64,000 bases of DNA, taken from Dysgonomonas hofstadii (GTDB lineage: Bacteria > Bacteroidota > Bacteroidia > Bacteroidales > Dysgonomonadaceae). Below the pieces are notes generated by a model, which searched no databases, was not told the DNA's origin, and saw only the letters and a list, made by a program, of their open reading frames with translations. The DNA is taken from positions 62,001 to 126,000 of the forward strand of contig NZ_JACIEP010000013.1 in the NCBI RefSeq assembly GCF_014196915.1, in the 5' to 3' direction. The position numbers and the translations under genes are program-made. Every line of letters begins with the position of its first letter. Within the stretch, counting starts at the first letter, position 1. Of the stretch, positions 37,220-46,769 are shown piece by piece.

Positions 37220-39058
37220 ATGAGAAAAAAAGCACTTTCAATTCTTGTCCTACTAGCTATTTTCATCTCCTTAAAGGGATATGCACAGGATAAGAAAACC
37301 GTAAAAGCCAAACTGAACGAAGCGACCGTATTCTTTCAGGGGGCTGAACTAATGCACAGCGCGTCCTATACACTGGTAAAAGGTGAAAATGAAATCTATA
37401 TTGAAGGGCTTAGTCCGAATATAGACAAAAACAGCCTGAAAATAAAGACGACCAACAACGTGATTGTATCGGCTTACGAATTCTCTGTGGATTACCTTTC
37501 AGAAGGTAAATCATTGAATGTAAAAACAAAAAAACTGAACGACTCTATTGAATATTACGGGAAGAAACTCGACGAAATAAACACCGACATCAAGATCACC
37601 AAAAACCTGATAGATCTGCTGCAAAAGGGCACAGATAAAAATGTTGCCGGATCGGAGAAAGGACTTGGCATAGACGAACTGGTAAAGACAATGGATTATT
37701 ATAAAAATAAATCCCTCGAACTGCAAAACACCCAGACAGCCAATAGCAAGAAAAAAGAGGAATATGACAATGCTATTGACAGGCTTGAAAACCAACTGGA
37801 ACAGGAATCGTTGAAAAACAATAAAACATCGGGCGTTCTCCGTCTTAATCTGTCGGCACCACTGGCTACCAACTGCAATTTTACAGTCTCGTATTATACA
37901 ACAGCAGCAGCATGGGCACCTTACTATGATATCAATATCGCATCGACAGACAAGCCTATAAAAATACTGATGAAATCGAAAGTACGCCAGACAACAGGTT
38001 TGGATTGGGAGAAAGTTAAACTGACTTTGTCTTCGGCAGTGCCTAGTAATGGGAAGATAGCGCCATTGTTCAATTCATGGTTTTTGAATTTTCAAAGTAA
38101 CTTATCTCGCGCAAATTCCTCTAATGGCTATTTTAACCTTGGCATGGCGCAAAACTCTTATTCATATAAGGGAGATCAACTTGAAGAAGTAGCTGTCGCC
38201 GCCCCACAAATGAGAATAAGGGGAGAAGCATCTTTGAATGATAATGTTCAGCCTCTATATGTTGTTGACGGAGAGGTCGCTGATGCCGATTACTTCAAAT
38301 CACTCGATCCAAATATGATAAAAGACGTAAATGTGCTGAAAGATGCATCTTCTACAGCAATATACGGTTCACGTGCATCAAACGGGGTAATTATGGTCAC
38401 CACAAAGAGCAGTATGGACGACTTTGTGACCGAAAAAGAAACCGACCTGAATATGGTTTTCAATATCGATATGCCTTATACTATTCCGGGCAATGGCAAA
38501 GAACAAAGTATCGACCTGCAAAACAAGGAAACCGATGCCGAATATAAATATTATTGTGCGCCTAAGCTGGATACCGAAACATATCTGCTGGCTGAAATAT
38601 CTAACTGGGAACAACTGAAACTCCTCAGTGGAAAAGCTAATATTACTTACGACGGCACCTATGTAGGCGAAACGCTCATCAATGCCAATTCTACTCAAAA
38701 GCAACTTACCCTTACACTGGGAACAGACAAACGGGTGAGTGTAAAACGGGAGAAATTGCAGGATTTCAGCAGTACGAAATTCTTAGGTAACGACACTAAA
38801 CAGGTATTCACTTATCGCCTGACGGTACGCAACGGACAAAATAAACCTATAAAAATGACCTTGAAAGATCAGTACCCGCTTTCTACCCAAAAGAATATCG
38901 AAGTGGAACTACTGACGAAAGATACTACCCCGTGGACTGCCAACATCGAAGACCTGGGCGTTATCACCTGGGAAGAAGAAATAAAAGCAGGGGAAACAAA
39001 AGTATATCAGATAAGCTACAGTGTGAAATATCCGAAAGGAAGCAGGCTGAATCTGTGA
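37220..39058 (+). CDS. DUF4139 (MuiA-like) protein with inserted TonB-plug domain
   Basis: 612 residues with a signal peptide (ALSILVLLAIFISLKGYAQ). A DUF4140-like N-terminal strand region (EATVFFQGAELMHSA) comes first, then a coiled coil (about residues 90-195) and the DUF4139 beta domain from about residue 205. The DUF4139 domain is interrupted at about residues 318-398 by a SusC-like plug segment: PQMRIRGEASLN, QPLYVVDGEVADADYFKSLD, then VLKDASSTAIYGSRASNGV. DUF4139 then resumes to the C-terminus. MuiA-type proteins are periplasmic or envelope proteins of uncertain function. The insertion matches the domain type of the two genes before it. Confidence 0.85.
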   Translation: MRKKALSILVLLAIFISLKGYAQDKKTVKAKLNEATVFFQGAELMHSASYTLVKGENEIYIEGLSPNIDKNSLKIKTTNNVIVSAYEFSVDYLSEGKSLNVKTKKLNDSIEYYGKKLDEINTDIKITKNLIDLLQKGTDKNVAGSEKGLGIDELVKTMDYYKNKSLELQNTQTANSKKKEEYDNAIDRLENQLEQESLKNNKTSGVLRLNLSAPLATNCNFTVSYYTTAAAWAPYYDINIASTDKPIKILMKSKVRQTTGLDWEKVKLTLSSAVPSNGKIAPLFNSWFLNFQSNLSRANSSNGYFNLGMAQNSYSYKGDQLEEVAVAAPQMRIRGEASLNDNVQPLYVVDGEVADADYFKSLDPNMIKDVNVLKDASSTAIYGSRASNGVIMVTTKSSMDDFVTEKETDLNMVFNIDMPYTIPGNGKEQSIDLQNKETDAEYKYYCAPKLDTETYLLAEISNWEQLKLLSGKANITYDGTYVGETLINANSTQKQLTLTLGTDKRVSVKREKLQDFSSTKFLGNDTKQVFTYRLTVRNGQNKPIKMTLKDQYPLSTQKNIEVELLTKDTTPWTANIEDLGVITWEEEIKAGETKVYQISYSVKYPKGSRLNL

Positions 39059-39065
39059 TCAAATA

Positions 39066-39131
39066 GTAGTCAGAGTAGTTAAGTAGTCAAAATAGCCAGA
39101 AAAATGTACTACTTGACTACTTTGACTACCA
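39066..39131. repeat. Imperfect inverted repeat (TAGTCA type) between convergent genes
   Basis: The arms 39066-39089 and 39106-39131 pair with only a few mismatches; the repeated unit is like GTAGTCAAAGTAGT. It probably acts as a hairpin between the convergent DUF4139 and ABC permease genes. A similar arrangement is at 58346-58411. Confidence 0.6.
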
Positions 39132-39145
39132 GCTATATTAACTAC

Positions 39146-40465
39146 TTATTTATAATTCAACCATTTAAACATCTCAGCAAAAGTTACTTTTTTGCCATAC
39201 ATCAATATACCGACACGGTATATCTTAGCAGCCAGCTTAACCATCAGTACAGCCGCAACAAACAGCAATACGACAGACACAAGAAGTTCCCACAGCGGAA
39301 TTTCGAATGGAGCACGTACCATCATCACCACAGGAGATGTAAACGGTATCAGCGAGCACCAGAATGCCATAGCTCCTTCTGGGTTACGGGCAGCAGCAAA
39401 GCCTGTGTAGAATGACACTAATAAAATGATAGTCAAAGGCATCATCAGCTGTTGAGCTTCCTGCGAATCGTTAGCAGCCGAGCCAAACATAGCATACAAG
39501 GAAGAGAACAAAAGGTATCCGCCGACAAAATACAGGATGAGACAAACAGCTACCTGTATCCAGTTTACACTGAATAATTCTTTCATTGCTACACCCATAT
39601 CCATATTATTGTTCATTATTGCACCAAGCTGCTGAGTATCCATGGTGGATATCATTTCCGTATTCAGTCCGAAATACATTTGCACGGCAAACATAATTCC
39701 ACCACCGACAAACAGCCACACCACCAATTGCAGCAACCCCACCAATCCGACTCCGATTATTTTACCCATCATCAGGTCAAATGGTTTTACCGATGAAATA
39801 ATAACCTCTATGATACGGTTGGTCTTTTCCTCCACTACGCTTTGCACCACCATCTGGCCATACATCATAATGAAAAAGAACATACAGAAAGTAAGCCCCA
39901 TACCCACAATAGATGCCATCTCGCCAAGTGTTTCTGTTTCTTTACCTGTTTCGTCCCATCGTATAGTGGAAACGCTTATCTTATCTTTCGATTTCAATAT
40001 CTGTTGCAAATCGGCAACGATGGTAGTATCAAGATTACTATTGGCCGTAAAATCATCTATTTTTTTATTTCGAACGGCTTCGGTCAGTGTATTGTTTATA
40101 TACGCAGTAAGCTCCCGAGGTGGCTGTTGCTTTTCTGAAAAAAATGTTACTGCATTAGGATTCGCATTGAGATCTCCCGTTATTTGCAGCAATGCGGTCG
40201 ACTTTTCTTTCGAAGTTGTATCATTTGCTGTCAAGGGGATAAATTCATAACTTTTCGAATTTTGGAACAACCGGGCATACATTCCGGTGTCATCAATCAC
40301 ATAAACTTTATTGATATCGTCATTATCACTTACTTTCATCAATAATGCCGGCAGGAACATCATAGCGGCAAATAACAACGGAGTTAACAAAGTCGTCAGA
40401 ATAAAAGCCTTTGTTTTTACTCTGGAAGAAAATTCTCTTTCTATTATAATTCCTAATGCGCTCAT
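39146..40465 (-). CDS. ABC transporter permease, NatB-like
   Basis: 439 residues. One N-terminal transmembrane helix (AFILTTLLTPLLFAAMMFL), a large extracytoplasmic domain (about residues 50-175), then five or six C-terminal helices (for example MGLTFCMFFFIMMYGQMVVQSVVEEKTNR, a family hallmark with the cytoplasmic EEKTNRIIEVI segment). This is the ABC-2 exporter layout of NatB/YhaP proteins. It overlaps the ATP-binding gene by 4 nt. The exported substrate is unknown; Na+ or drug export is the usual annotation. Confidence 0.87.
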   Translation of the reverse strand: MSALGIIIEREFSSRVKTKAFILTTLLTPLLFAAMMFLPALLMKVSDNDDINKVYVIDDTGMYARLFQNSKSYEFIPLTANDTTSKEKSTALLQITGDLNANPNAVTFFSEKQQPPRELTAYINNTLTEAVRNKKIDDFTANSNLDTTIVADLQQILKSKDKISVSTIRWDETGKETETLGEMASIVGMGLTFCMFFFIMMYGQMVVQSVVEEKTNRIIEVIISSVKPFDLMMGKIIGVGLVGLLQLVVWLFVGGGIMFAVQMYFGLNTEMISTMDTQQLGAIMNNNMDMGVAMKELFSVNWIQVAVCLILYFVGGYLLFSSLYAMFGSAANDSQEAQQLMMPLTIILLVSFYTGFAAARNPEGAMAFWCSLIPFTSPVVMMVRAPFEIPLWELLVSVVLLFVAAVLMVKLAAKIYRVGILMYGKKVTFAEMFKWLNYK

Positions 40466-41373
40466 TGTTCTTTTGTTGATACGATTTGTATAAATATGTC
40501 ATTCATAGATGGAAGTTCTTCCTCGAAGGTCAATACTTCGTATTTTCGAGTAACCTCTTGTAATAGTTCCGAATTAGAGGCCTCATCATTCCGCTGTATA
40601 CGGACTTCAGTCGATCCGTTATTCGTATTTTGCGAGAGAACCGAGAAATGAGCAGACTCCATATCAAAACTGTCTCCAGCAACATCCAGTTTGAATATAT
40701 GCTTTCTGTAGCGGGCGCGTATTTCTTTCACATTACCCTGCAACACAGCCTTGGATTTGTTTATCAGTGTGATTTCGTCACAAAGTTCCTCTACCGATTC
40801 CATATTATGTGTAGACAGGATAATGGTCTTGCCTTGTGCTTTCAGTTCCAGCAGTTCATTTTTCAACAACTCAGCATTTACGGGGTCGAATCCGCTGAAC
40901 GGTTCATCCAAGATATACAAATCAGGTTCATGAATCACTGTAGCAATGAACTGTATTTTTTGCTGCATTCCTTTCGACAACTCTTCCACTTTCTTATTTT
41001 CCCACGAAAGGATATCGAATTTCTTCAGCCAGTAGTTTGTCTTCGTCTTAGCCTCTTCCATGGACAATCCTCTCAAACGGGCAAGGAAAATAATATGCTC
41101 ACCGACTTTCATTTTCTTGTATAATCCACGTTCTTCGGGCAGATATCCGATATTGAAGATATCTCCAGCTTCGGACTCCCTGCCATTAAGAAAAACTTTA
41201 CCCTCGTCAGGAGCGGTTATCCTGTTAATAATGCGGATCAAGGAAGATTTACCCGCCCCATTAGGGCCGAGCAAGCCGTAAATGCAACCTTTAGGAACCT
41301 GTATACTTACTCCGTTAAGAGCCGTATGATTCCCATATTGCTTTACTATGTCTTGTGTTTCAAGATAAAACAT
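40462..41373 (-). CDS. ABC transporter ATP-binding protein, NatA-like
   Basis: 303 residues with a complete nucleotide-binding domain: Walker A GLLGPNGAGKSS (about residue 32), Q-loop YLPEERGLY, signature LSKGMQQK, Walker B LYILDEPFSGFDP and the H-loop STHNME. The C-terminal 90 residues form the small DUF4162-like domain usual for ABC-2 exporter ATPases. Transcribed ahead of the NatB-like permease with ATGA overlap, so the two make a two-gene exporter operon acting at the inner membrane. No cognate membrane-fusion protein is adjacent. Confidence 0.9.
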   Translation of the reverse strand: MFYLETQDIVKQYGNHTALNGVSIQVPKGCIYGLLGPNGAGKSSLIRIINRITAPDEGKVFLNGRESEAGDIFNIGYLPEERGLYKKMKVGEHIIFLARLRGLSMEEAKTKTNYWLKKFDILSWENKKVEELSKGMQQKIQFIATVIHEPDLYILDEPFSGFDPVNAELLKNELLELKAQGKTIILSTHNMESVEELCDEITLINKSKAVLQGNVKEIRARYRKHIFKLDVAGDSFDMESAHFSVLSQNTNNGSTEVRIQRNDEASNSELLQEVTRKYEVLTFEEELPSMNDIFIQIVSTKEQ

Positions 41374-41463
41374 TGTGTATATATTTGATTAAGTTTATTT
41401 TTAAACTATTAGTCGTTATGTAGTTGCGAAAATCACAGATAAGGTGTTAATATTCTTATATTC

Positions 41464-43473
41464 TTACCACCTCAATATAATCCGTTCACCCAATATCTTG
41501 GCCAGTGCTTTTTTAATCTCCTCCAATTCTTTCAGTTGTTGCATCAGTGAAATAGTTGTATCCATATCACCTTCTTTTTGACTGGCTGCCATTTCTTCTT
41601 TTATCTTGACAATTCTTTTGGTTATATGAGCATCTTTCAATTCGGTGAGTACCCGGGGTACATTTTTATACAGGTGTTTTTCTTCAGCCATAGGGGTGTC
41701 CTCCCGCTTTGCATTTTCGCCGAACTGCTTGGTATGTACCTTGCTAAGCTGATATTTATCGCTCAATATATCTGCTGTTATCCTGCTTATATCTGGTTCG
41801 GGGTGAGCGAGAAAATATCTGCTTGGGTTAAAATCCGGTTTTTCACTGTTTGTTACCGCCTCACTCAATATCTGTGCATACAAAGGATTGGTAAACCACA
41901 ATCTATCGCGCTCCAGATCGAATTTCACAAATTCGATAACCCGCATATCAAATTCCGATAGTTCTTCCTGACCTTCTTCCGCCGGTTCTTCCCTCAACCG
42001 GAGCATTCCGTAACGGATAACATAATAAAGGATCGCCAGCTCGTATTTATCGATAGGAGTCTTTGTTACACCCTTTTTGACTGTATTATGCACAACAGGC
42101 GCCGAGAGATCATTACTTACAGCCAGCATTTCACTTGCTGCTATCCGCGAACCTGTTTTTTCGAGATAAGCCAGTCGCTTTTTAGTTACTTCCTGTGTGA
42201 GTATCCGTTCGTCAATATCCATCAGTATACTGCAATCCTTAATATACACCGTACGGATTATATTATCGGGAATGATGGAAATACTATTTACTATATCCGT
42301 GATCAGATTAGCCCGTTTTATCGGATCTCCTCCGGCATCTTCTAACAACAATTGCGTTTTGAAGCGAATAAAATCAACTTCATGCTCTTTTATATATTCG
42401 TTGAATGATGCCGCATTCTGTTTTTTTGCAAATGAATCCGGGTCTTCACCATCGGGCAGCAATACCACCTTTACATTCATCCCGTCTTCCAGCAAAAGGT
42501 CAATTCCACGTAGAGCGGCCTTAATCCCTGCTGCATCACCGTCGTAAATAACAGTAATATTGGTTGTAAAACGATGAATCAGGCGTATCTGTCCATGAGT
42601 AAGCGCCGTACCTGACGAAGCCACCACATTTTCGATTCCTGCCTGATGCATGGATATAACATCGGTATATCCTTCCACCAGATAACAACAGTCTGTTTTT
42701 GTTATAGCCTGTTTGGCAAAGTAGATACCATAAAGTTCATTCCCTTTGTGATAAATCTCACTTTCGGGTGAGTTGATGTATTTTCCTGTATTCTCCGCTT
42801 TCTTCAGTATACGTCCGCCAAAGGCTATGACTTTTCCCGACAACGTATGTACCGGGAACATTACCCTGCCGCGGAAACGGTCGATCAAAGCGTTATTATT
42901 CTCACTTTCTATTGTCAGTCCGGTCTTTACAAGGTATTCCTTTTTATACCCTGCCCGCAGAGCTTCCTGAGAGAAAGCATCCTTTTGTTCAAGGCTATAT
43001 CCCAACTGGAATTTTTCTACGATATCTTCTCTGAATCCACGTTCCTTGAAATAACTAAGTCCTACCGATTTTCCTTCGATATGCTCGTGCAGGATATTTT
43101 TAAAATAGTCACGGGCATAATCATTCAGTATAAAAAGACTTTCACGATCATTCTGAGCCTGCTTTTGTTCATCGGTAAGTTCCCGTTCCTGTATCTCGAT
43201 ATTATATTTCTTCGCCAGATAGCGAAGCGAATCAAAATAAGATAACTGTTCATGCTTCATAATGAAGTGAACAGCCGAACCGCCCTCTCCACAGGCAAAA
43301 CATTTACAGATATTTTTCGCAGGAGACACATAAAAAGATGGCGTTTTATCTTCATGGAAAGGACATAGACCCACATAGTTTATTCCCCTACGCTTTAGCG
43401 TAACAAACTGGGATACCACATCCACGATCTGTGCAGCATCTATTATACGGTCTATGGTAACTTGATCTATCAT
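41464..43473 (-). CDS. dnaG: DNA primase
   Basis: 669 residues. N-terminal CHC2 zinc finger (CPFHEDKTPSFYV, then CKCFACGEGG), RNA polymerase core with the basic RGRVMFPVHTLSGKVIAFGGR motif, and TOPRIM motifs VEGYTDVISMHQAG and YDGDAAGIKAAL carrying the metal-binding Glu and Asp residues. The C-terminal helicase-binding region extends to IILRW. It makes RNA primers at the replication fork. Length is normal for Bacteroidota DnaG. The sigma/rpsU neighbours of the proteobacterial arrangement are absent. Confidence 0.96.
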   Translation of the reverse strand: MIDQVTIDRIIDAAQIVDVVSQFVTLKRRGINYVGLCPFHEDKTPSFYVSPAKNICKCFACGEGGSAVHFIMKHEQLSYFDSLRYLAKKYNIEIQERELTDEQKQAQNDRESLFILNDYARDYFKNILHEHIEGKSVGLSYFKERGFREDIVEKFQLGYSLEQKDAFSQEALRAGYKKEYLVKTGLTIESENNNALIDRFRGRVMFPVHTLSGKVIAFGGRILKKAENTGKYINSPESEIYHKGNELYGIYFAKQAITKTDCCYLVEGYTDVISMHQAGIENVVASSGTALTHGQIRLIHRFTTNITVIYDGDAAGIKAALRGIDLLLEDGMNVKVVLLPDGEDPDSFAKKQNAASFNEYIKEHEVDFIRFKTQLLLEDAGGDPIKRANLITDIVNSISIIPDNIIRTVYIKDCSILMDIDERILTQEVTKKRLAYLEKTGSRIAASEMLAVSNDLSAPVVHNTVKKGVTKTPIDKYELAILYYVIRYGMLRLREEPAEEGQEELSEFDMRVIEFVKFDLERDRLWFTNPLYAQILSEAVTNSEKPDFNPSRYFLAHPEPDISRITADILSDKYQLSKVHTKQFGENAKREDTPMAEEKHLYKNVPRVLTELKDAHITKRIVKIKEEMAASQKEGDMDTTISLMQQLKELEEIKKALAKILGERIILRW

Positions 43474-43693
43474 TTTGTGAGTACGAAAGTACTAAAAATA
43501 TCTTGATGCGGGTAATTAAATAATGTGAAGTCACTGTATTTGATATTCGTTTAAAAGTTACAGGTTTGCCTCGCCTTTGCTTCGGCGATTGCTAATTCAA
43601 TTCACTAAAGCAAAAACGGGGCAATAAACAATCACAGGAGCAAAGCGTATGTAATCTGCATTTTTTGGGGGGAAGTTTATCTATGTAAGAAAG

Positions 43694-43742
43694 GAATTAT
43701 GAATTATGAATTATGAATTATGAATTATGAATTATGAATTAT
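43694..43742. repeat. Seven tandem GAATTAT heptamers
   Basis: Seven perfect direct copies of GAATTAT, ended by GAGTTAA. Confidence 0.9.
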
Positions 43743-43761
43743 GAGTTAAAATAACTGATTA

Positions 43762-43855
43762 TACTTTGCGACTTTGCGTCTTTGCGAGAAAATCTGTCAG
43801 GAATGTCAGGTTTTAACAAAACAAGTTTCTCGCAAAGACGCAGAGACGCAAAGTA
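43762..43855. repeat. CTTTGCG inverted repeat
   Basis: The arms 43762-43790 and 43827-43855 are 29 nt each and complementary except about three positions; the core is TTTGCGTCTTTGCGAGAA. Loop of 36 nt. Probably a palindromic interspersed repeat. Confidence 0.75.
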
Positions 43856-44028
43856 TGAGATTGTTCACTGTTCACTGAATAAAGTGTCAGGTTTTGGTTG
43901 AAAATACTGCAAAAGTGTAACTTTTGTAACTTTTTTGAAACACAGAGTAAAAAGAGTCGCCGGAGTTCTTTGTTGATTACCATCATTGGCACATTGAACG
44001 GAGCGTAGCGAAGTGTCAGGTTTGCACA

Positions 44029-44288
44029 GTACATGGCAAAAAATAGAATATAAACCTATACTGCCCTTACAGGGCGCCCTTTCAGTATTTATGTTTCCCG
44101 ACCCAAGGCGTTGCCATTGGGCTATATTATGTAGCCCTTTCAGGCCATCCGGAAAGATAATAGGCTGAAAGCCTGATATATTCTAGCCCGGGGCAACGCC
44201 CCGGGTACTGATAACCCAAGAGGTTGCGCCCTGTAAGGGAAACATAATAAGTCTTTTAGATATATGTAATATATTTTTTGTCATGTAC
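44029..44288. mobile_element. MITE-like element, copy 1
   Basis: 260 bp, non-coding, with terminal inverted repeats beginning GTACATGGCAAAAAATA and ending TATTTTTTGTCATGTAC. It is nearly identical to the copy at 53831-54077, apart from a small insertion near 44075 and scattered substitutions. Internal hairpins include CCCTTACAGGGCG/CGCCCTGTAAGGG and AGCCCGGGGC/GCCCCGGGT. The 9 bp TCAGGTTTG flanks it on both sides (44016-44024 and 44292-44300), four nt outside the left end and three nt outside the right end. Confidence 0.82.
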
Positions 44289-44620
44289 TTCTCAGGTTTG
44301 TCAGATTTTACATTCTCCACTTACGATCTGTTACAGGGGCAGAAATAATGACGGATGCCACATGAAAAGGAATATAGGCAATCTTTGATCGTACGTAGGA
44401 AAAAAAATAATTGAACTATTATACAAAACAGGCAATATGACAGCAAATATAAAATCATGTAAATCGAAGAAGAACGATAGTTTTATCTATACACGATAAA
44501 CACAACTATCAGAAAGACATATGAAAAGATATAAAATCCATCTATATCCATTAAGGAACCCCTATATACTAATAATATTAAAAAAGCATCTGTCAATCTG
44601 ATATCCTGCGCTCTTTTTCT

Positions 44621-44628
44621 TATATTTG
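44621..44628 (+). promoter_or_regulatory. Putative -7 box for the DsbD-like gene
   Basis: TATATTTG, perfect TAnnTTTG, 39 nt before the start codon. Confidence 0.45.
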
Positions 44629-44666
44629 TTCCTCAATATTGAAATACATATAAAAAAGAATTTCTT

Positions 44667-46709
44667 ATGAAGAAATCACTATTTACCCTGATATTATTTA
44701 TTCTATCTTTTACTTACGGTTTTGCGCAGGAACCAGCCAAATCTTCAATAAAATTAATTGACAAAGGAAACGGGGAGATCGAATTAACCACCAGTTTTAA
44801 AATCGATCCTACATGGCATCTTTATGACATCCATATCCCTGACGGAGGGCCTATGCCAACCAGCCTTTCTGTAGACAAACTTAAAGGTGCGACTAAAGTG
44901 GGGAGTTTTAAAGCTGTAAATTCCAAATTAAAAAAGAGTTATGATGAGATATTCCAGATGGAAGTGGGCTACTATGAAAACGAAGCCACTTTTGTCCAAC
45001 GGTTCAAAGTAACTGATAAAGCCGCCTTTCTATTGGAAGGCGATCTCCGCAGCCAGGTATGTAGTGAAGTTGACGGACAATGTATTCCGATTAAGATAGA
45101 TTTTAATTATACATCTAAAGACCTGCCTGCAACACTTACTGTTGCAGCGGCAAATGCGACAGAACAACCAGTAGAAGAAAAACCGGTTGAACAGGCTACA
45201 GAACCTATACCATCCGATTCTCTAACTCAGACGGTAACAAATACGTCCTCTGGCAATACAGATTTATGGACACCTGTTATAAAAGAACTAAGAGACTACG
45301 GAGCAGAAGGTGACACTTCCGATCTGTCTTTATTGTGGATATTTATCGTAGGTATGGGAGGGGGCTTTATAGCCCTGTTAACCCCTTGTGTGTGGCCAAT
45401 GATCCCTATGACTGTCAGCTTCTTCCTGAAAAGAAATAAAAAAGACAGAGGCAAAGCCATTAAAGATGCGATTACTTATGGGCTTGGTATAATAATAATA
45501 TACGTGGCTTTGGGTCTTATAATTACAGCGATATTCGGGCCAAGTGCGTTGAACGATCTGTCTACCAGTGCTATTTTCAATCTTTTATTTTTTGGTCTGC
45601 TTGTTATTTTTGCCATTTCGTTCTTTGGCGCCTTTGAGATGGTGCTACCTTCTTCATGGACGAATAAAATGGATCAGAAAGCAGATTCCACTACCGGAAT
45701 ACTCAGTATCTTCTTCATGGCCTTCACTTTAGCACTCGTATCTTTCTCGTGTACGGGGCCTATCATTGGAACTTTACTGGTGCAGGCTTTTACCTCCGGC
45801 AGTATTGTAGCACCAGCAATAGGAATGTTTGGCTTTGCATTTGCCCTGGCGATTCCATTTTCCTTATTCGCTATATTTCCCTCATGGCTCGAAAGTATGC
45901 CGAAGTCGGGAGGATGGCTAAATTCAGTAAAGGTCGTTCTCGGTTTTCTCGAACTGGCATTGGCGTTGAAATTCTTATCGGTTGCCGATCTTGCTTATGG
46001 ATGGGGAATTCTCGATCGCGAAGTATTCCTTGCGTTGTGGATCGTCATTTTTGTTTTACTTGGGGTGTATCTCTTGGGGAAATTGAAACTCCCTCACGAC
46101 AGTGACCTCAAACATGTGTCTGTTTCCCGTCTGTTCCTGGCTATCGTATCTTTTGCTTTTGCCGTTTACATGATACCTGGATTATGGGGTGCTCCATTGA
46201 AAGCAATCAGCGCATTTTCACCTCCTTTGATCACACAAGATTTCAACCTGTATAAAGGAGAGGTGCATGCTAAATTCGACGATTATGAGGCAGGCATGGA
46301 TTATGCAAAGAAAAACAATAAGCCTGTCATCATAGACTTCTCAGGTTATGGTTGTGTGAATTGCCGGAAAATGGAGGCATCGGTCTGGACTGATCCGAAA
46401 GTAAAAGACATTCTCGAAAAAGATTATGTATTGATCACCCTAATGGTGGACGACAAGAAGAAACTACCCGAAATAATAGAAGTGGAGGAAAACGGAAAAA
46501 CAACAAAACTGAAGACTATTGGCGACAAATGGAGCTATCTCCAACGCCATAAATTCGGAACAAATTCGCAACCATATTATGTATTGCTCGATACCGAAGG
46601 TAAACCTATCGGAAAATCATATGCATATAACGAAGATATACAAAAATATATTCAATTCCTGAATCAGGGACTGACCAACTTCAAGAAAATACAGGATACA
46701 AAACAATAA
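44667..46709 (+). CDS. DsbD-family thiol:disulfide interchange protein
   Basis: 680 residues. Signal peptide (SLFTLILFILSFTYGFAQ), an N-terminal DsbD-alpha-like domain (to about residue 160), a Pro/Glu/Thr-rich linker, eight hydrophobic helices of the CcdA type (about 228-525), and a C-terminal thioredoxin domain with SGYGCVNCRKME (CxxC near residue 563). The two membrane cysteines needed to pass electrons are visible in LLTPCVWPMIP and SFSCTGPIIG. It carries reducing power from cytosolic thioredoxin to the periplasm for cytochrome c maturation or disulfide repair. A promoter box and a terminator bound it as a single-gene unit. Confidence 0.92.
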   Translation: MKKSLFTLILFILSFTYGFAQEPAKSSIKLIDKGNGEIELTTSFKIDPTWHLYDIHIPDGGPMPTSLSVDKLKGATKVGSFKAVNSKLKKSYDEIFQMEVGYYENEATFVQRFKVTDKAAFLLEGDLRSQVCSEVDGQCIPIKIDFNYTSKDLPATLTVAAANATEQPVEEKPVEQATEPIPSDSLTQTVTNTSSGNTDLWTPVIKELRDYGAEGDTSDLSLLWIFIVGMGGGFIALLTPCVWPMIPMTVSFFLKRNKKDRGKAIKDAITYGLGIIIIYVALGLIITAIFGPSALNDLSTSAIFNLLFFGLLVIFAISFFGAFEMVLPSSWTNKMDQKADSTTGILSIFFMAFTLALVSFSCTGPIIGTLLVQAFTSGSIVAPAIGMFGFAFALAIPFSLFAIFPSWLESMPKSGGWLNSVKVVLGFLELALALKFLSVADLAYGWGILDREVFLALWIVIFVLLGVYLLGKLKLPHDSDLKHVSVSRLFLAIVSFAFAVYMIPGLWGAPLKAISAFSPPLITQDFNLYKGEVHAKFDDYEAGMDYAKKNNKPVIIDFSGYGCVNCRKMEASVWTDPKVKDILEKDYVLITLMVDDKKKLPEIIEVEENGKTTKLKTIGDKWSYLQRHKFGTNSQPYYVLLDTEGKPIGKSYAYNEDIQKYIQFLNQGLTNFKKIQDTKQ

Positions 46710-46720
46710 AACATACAGGA

Positions 46721-46751
46721 GAAGCAGATTATCAATGAATCTGCTTTTTCT
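46721..46751 (+). terminator. Rho-independent terminator after the DsbD-like gene
   Basis: Stem AGCAGATT (46723-46730) with AATCTGCT (46738-46745), then TTTTTCTTT. Confidence 0.8.
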
Positions 46752-46769
46752 TTAAACTCCGGATAAGCT

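Larger units (their letters stand above)
43474..44666. other. 1.2 kb repeat-rich intergenic region
   Basis: No credible gene. It contains, in order, a GCCTCGCCTTTGCTTCGGCGA stretch resembling the one at 53700, the GAATTAT tandem array, a CTTTGCG inverted repeat, and an AAAAGTGTAACTTTTGTAACTTTTT motif that also occurs inverted beside HTH gene 2 (about 53000-53030). Then come the MITE-like element, several copies of GTCAGGTTT, and the dsbD-like promoter box. It looks like a landing zone for small elements. Confidence 0.6.

Noticed and set aside
43694-43742. CRISPR-like array
   Set aside because: Contiguous 7 bp units without spacers and no cas genes; a simple tandem repeat.
43813-44034. 73-codon frame in the repeat-rich gap
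   Set aside because: Built from repeat DNA (CTTTGCG repeat arm and GTCAGGTTT copies); no homologous domain visible.
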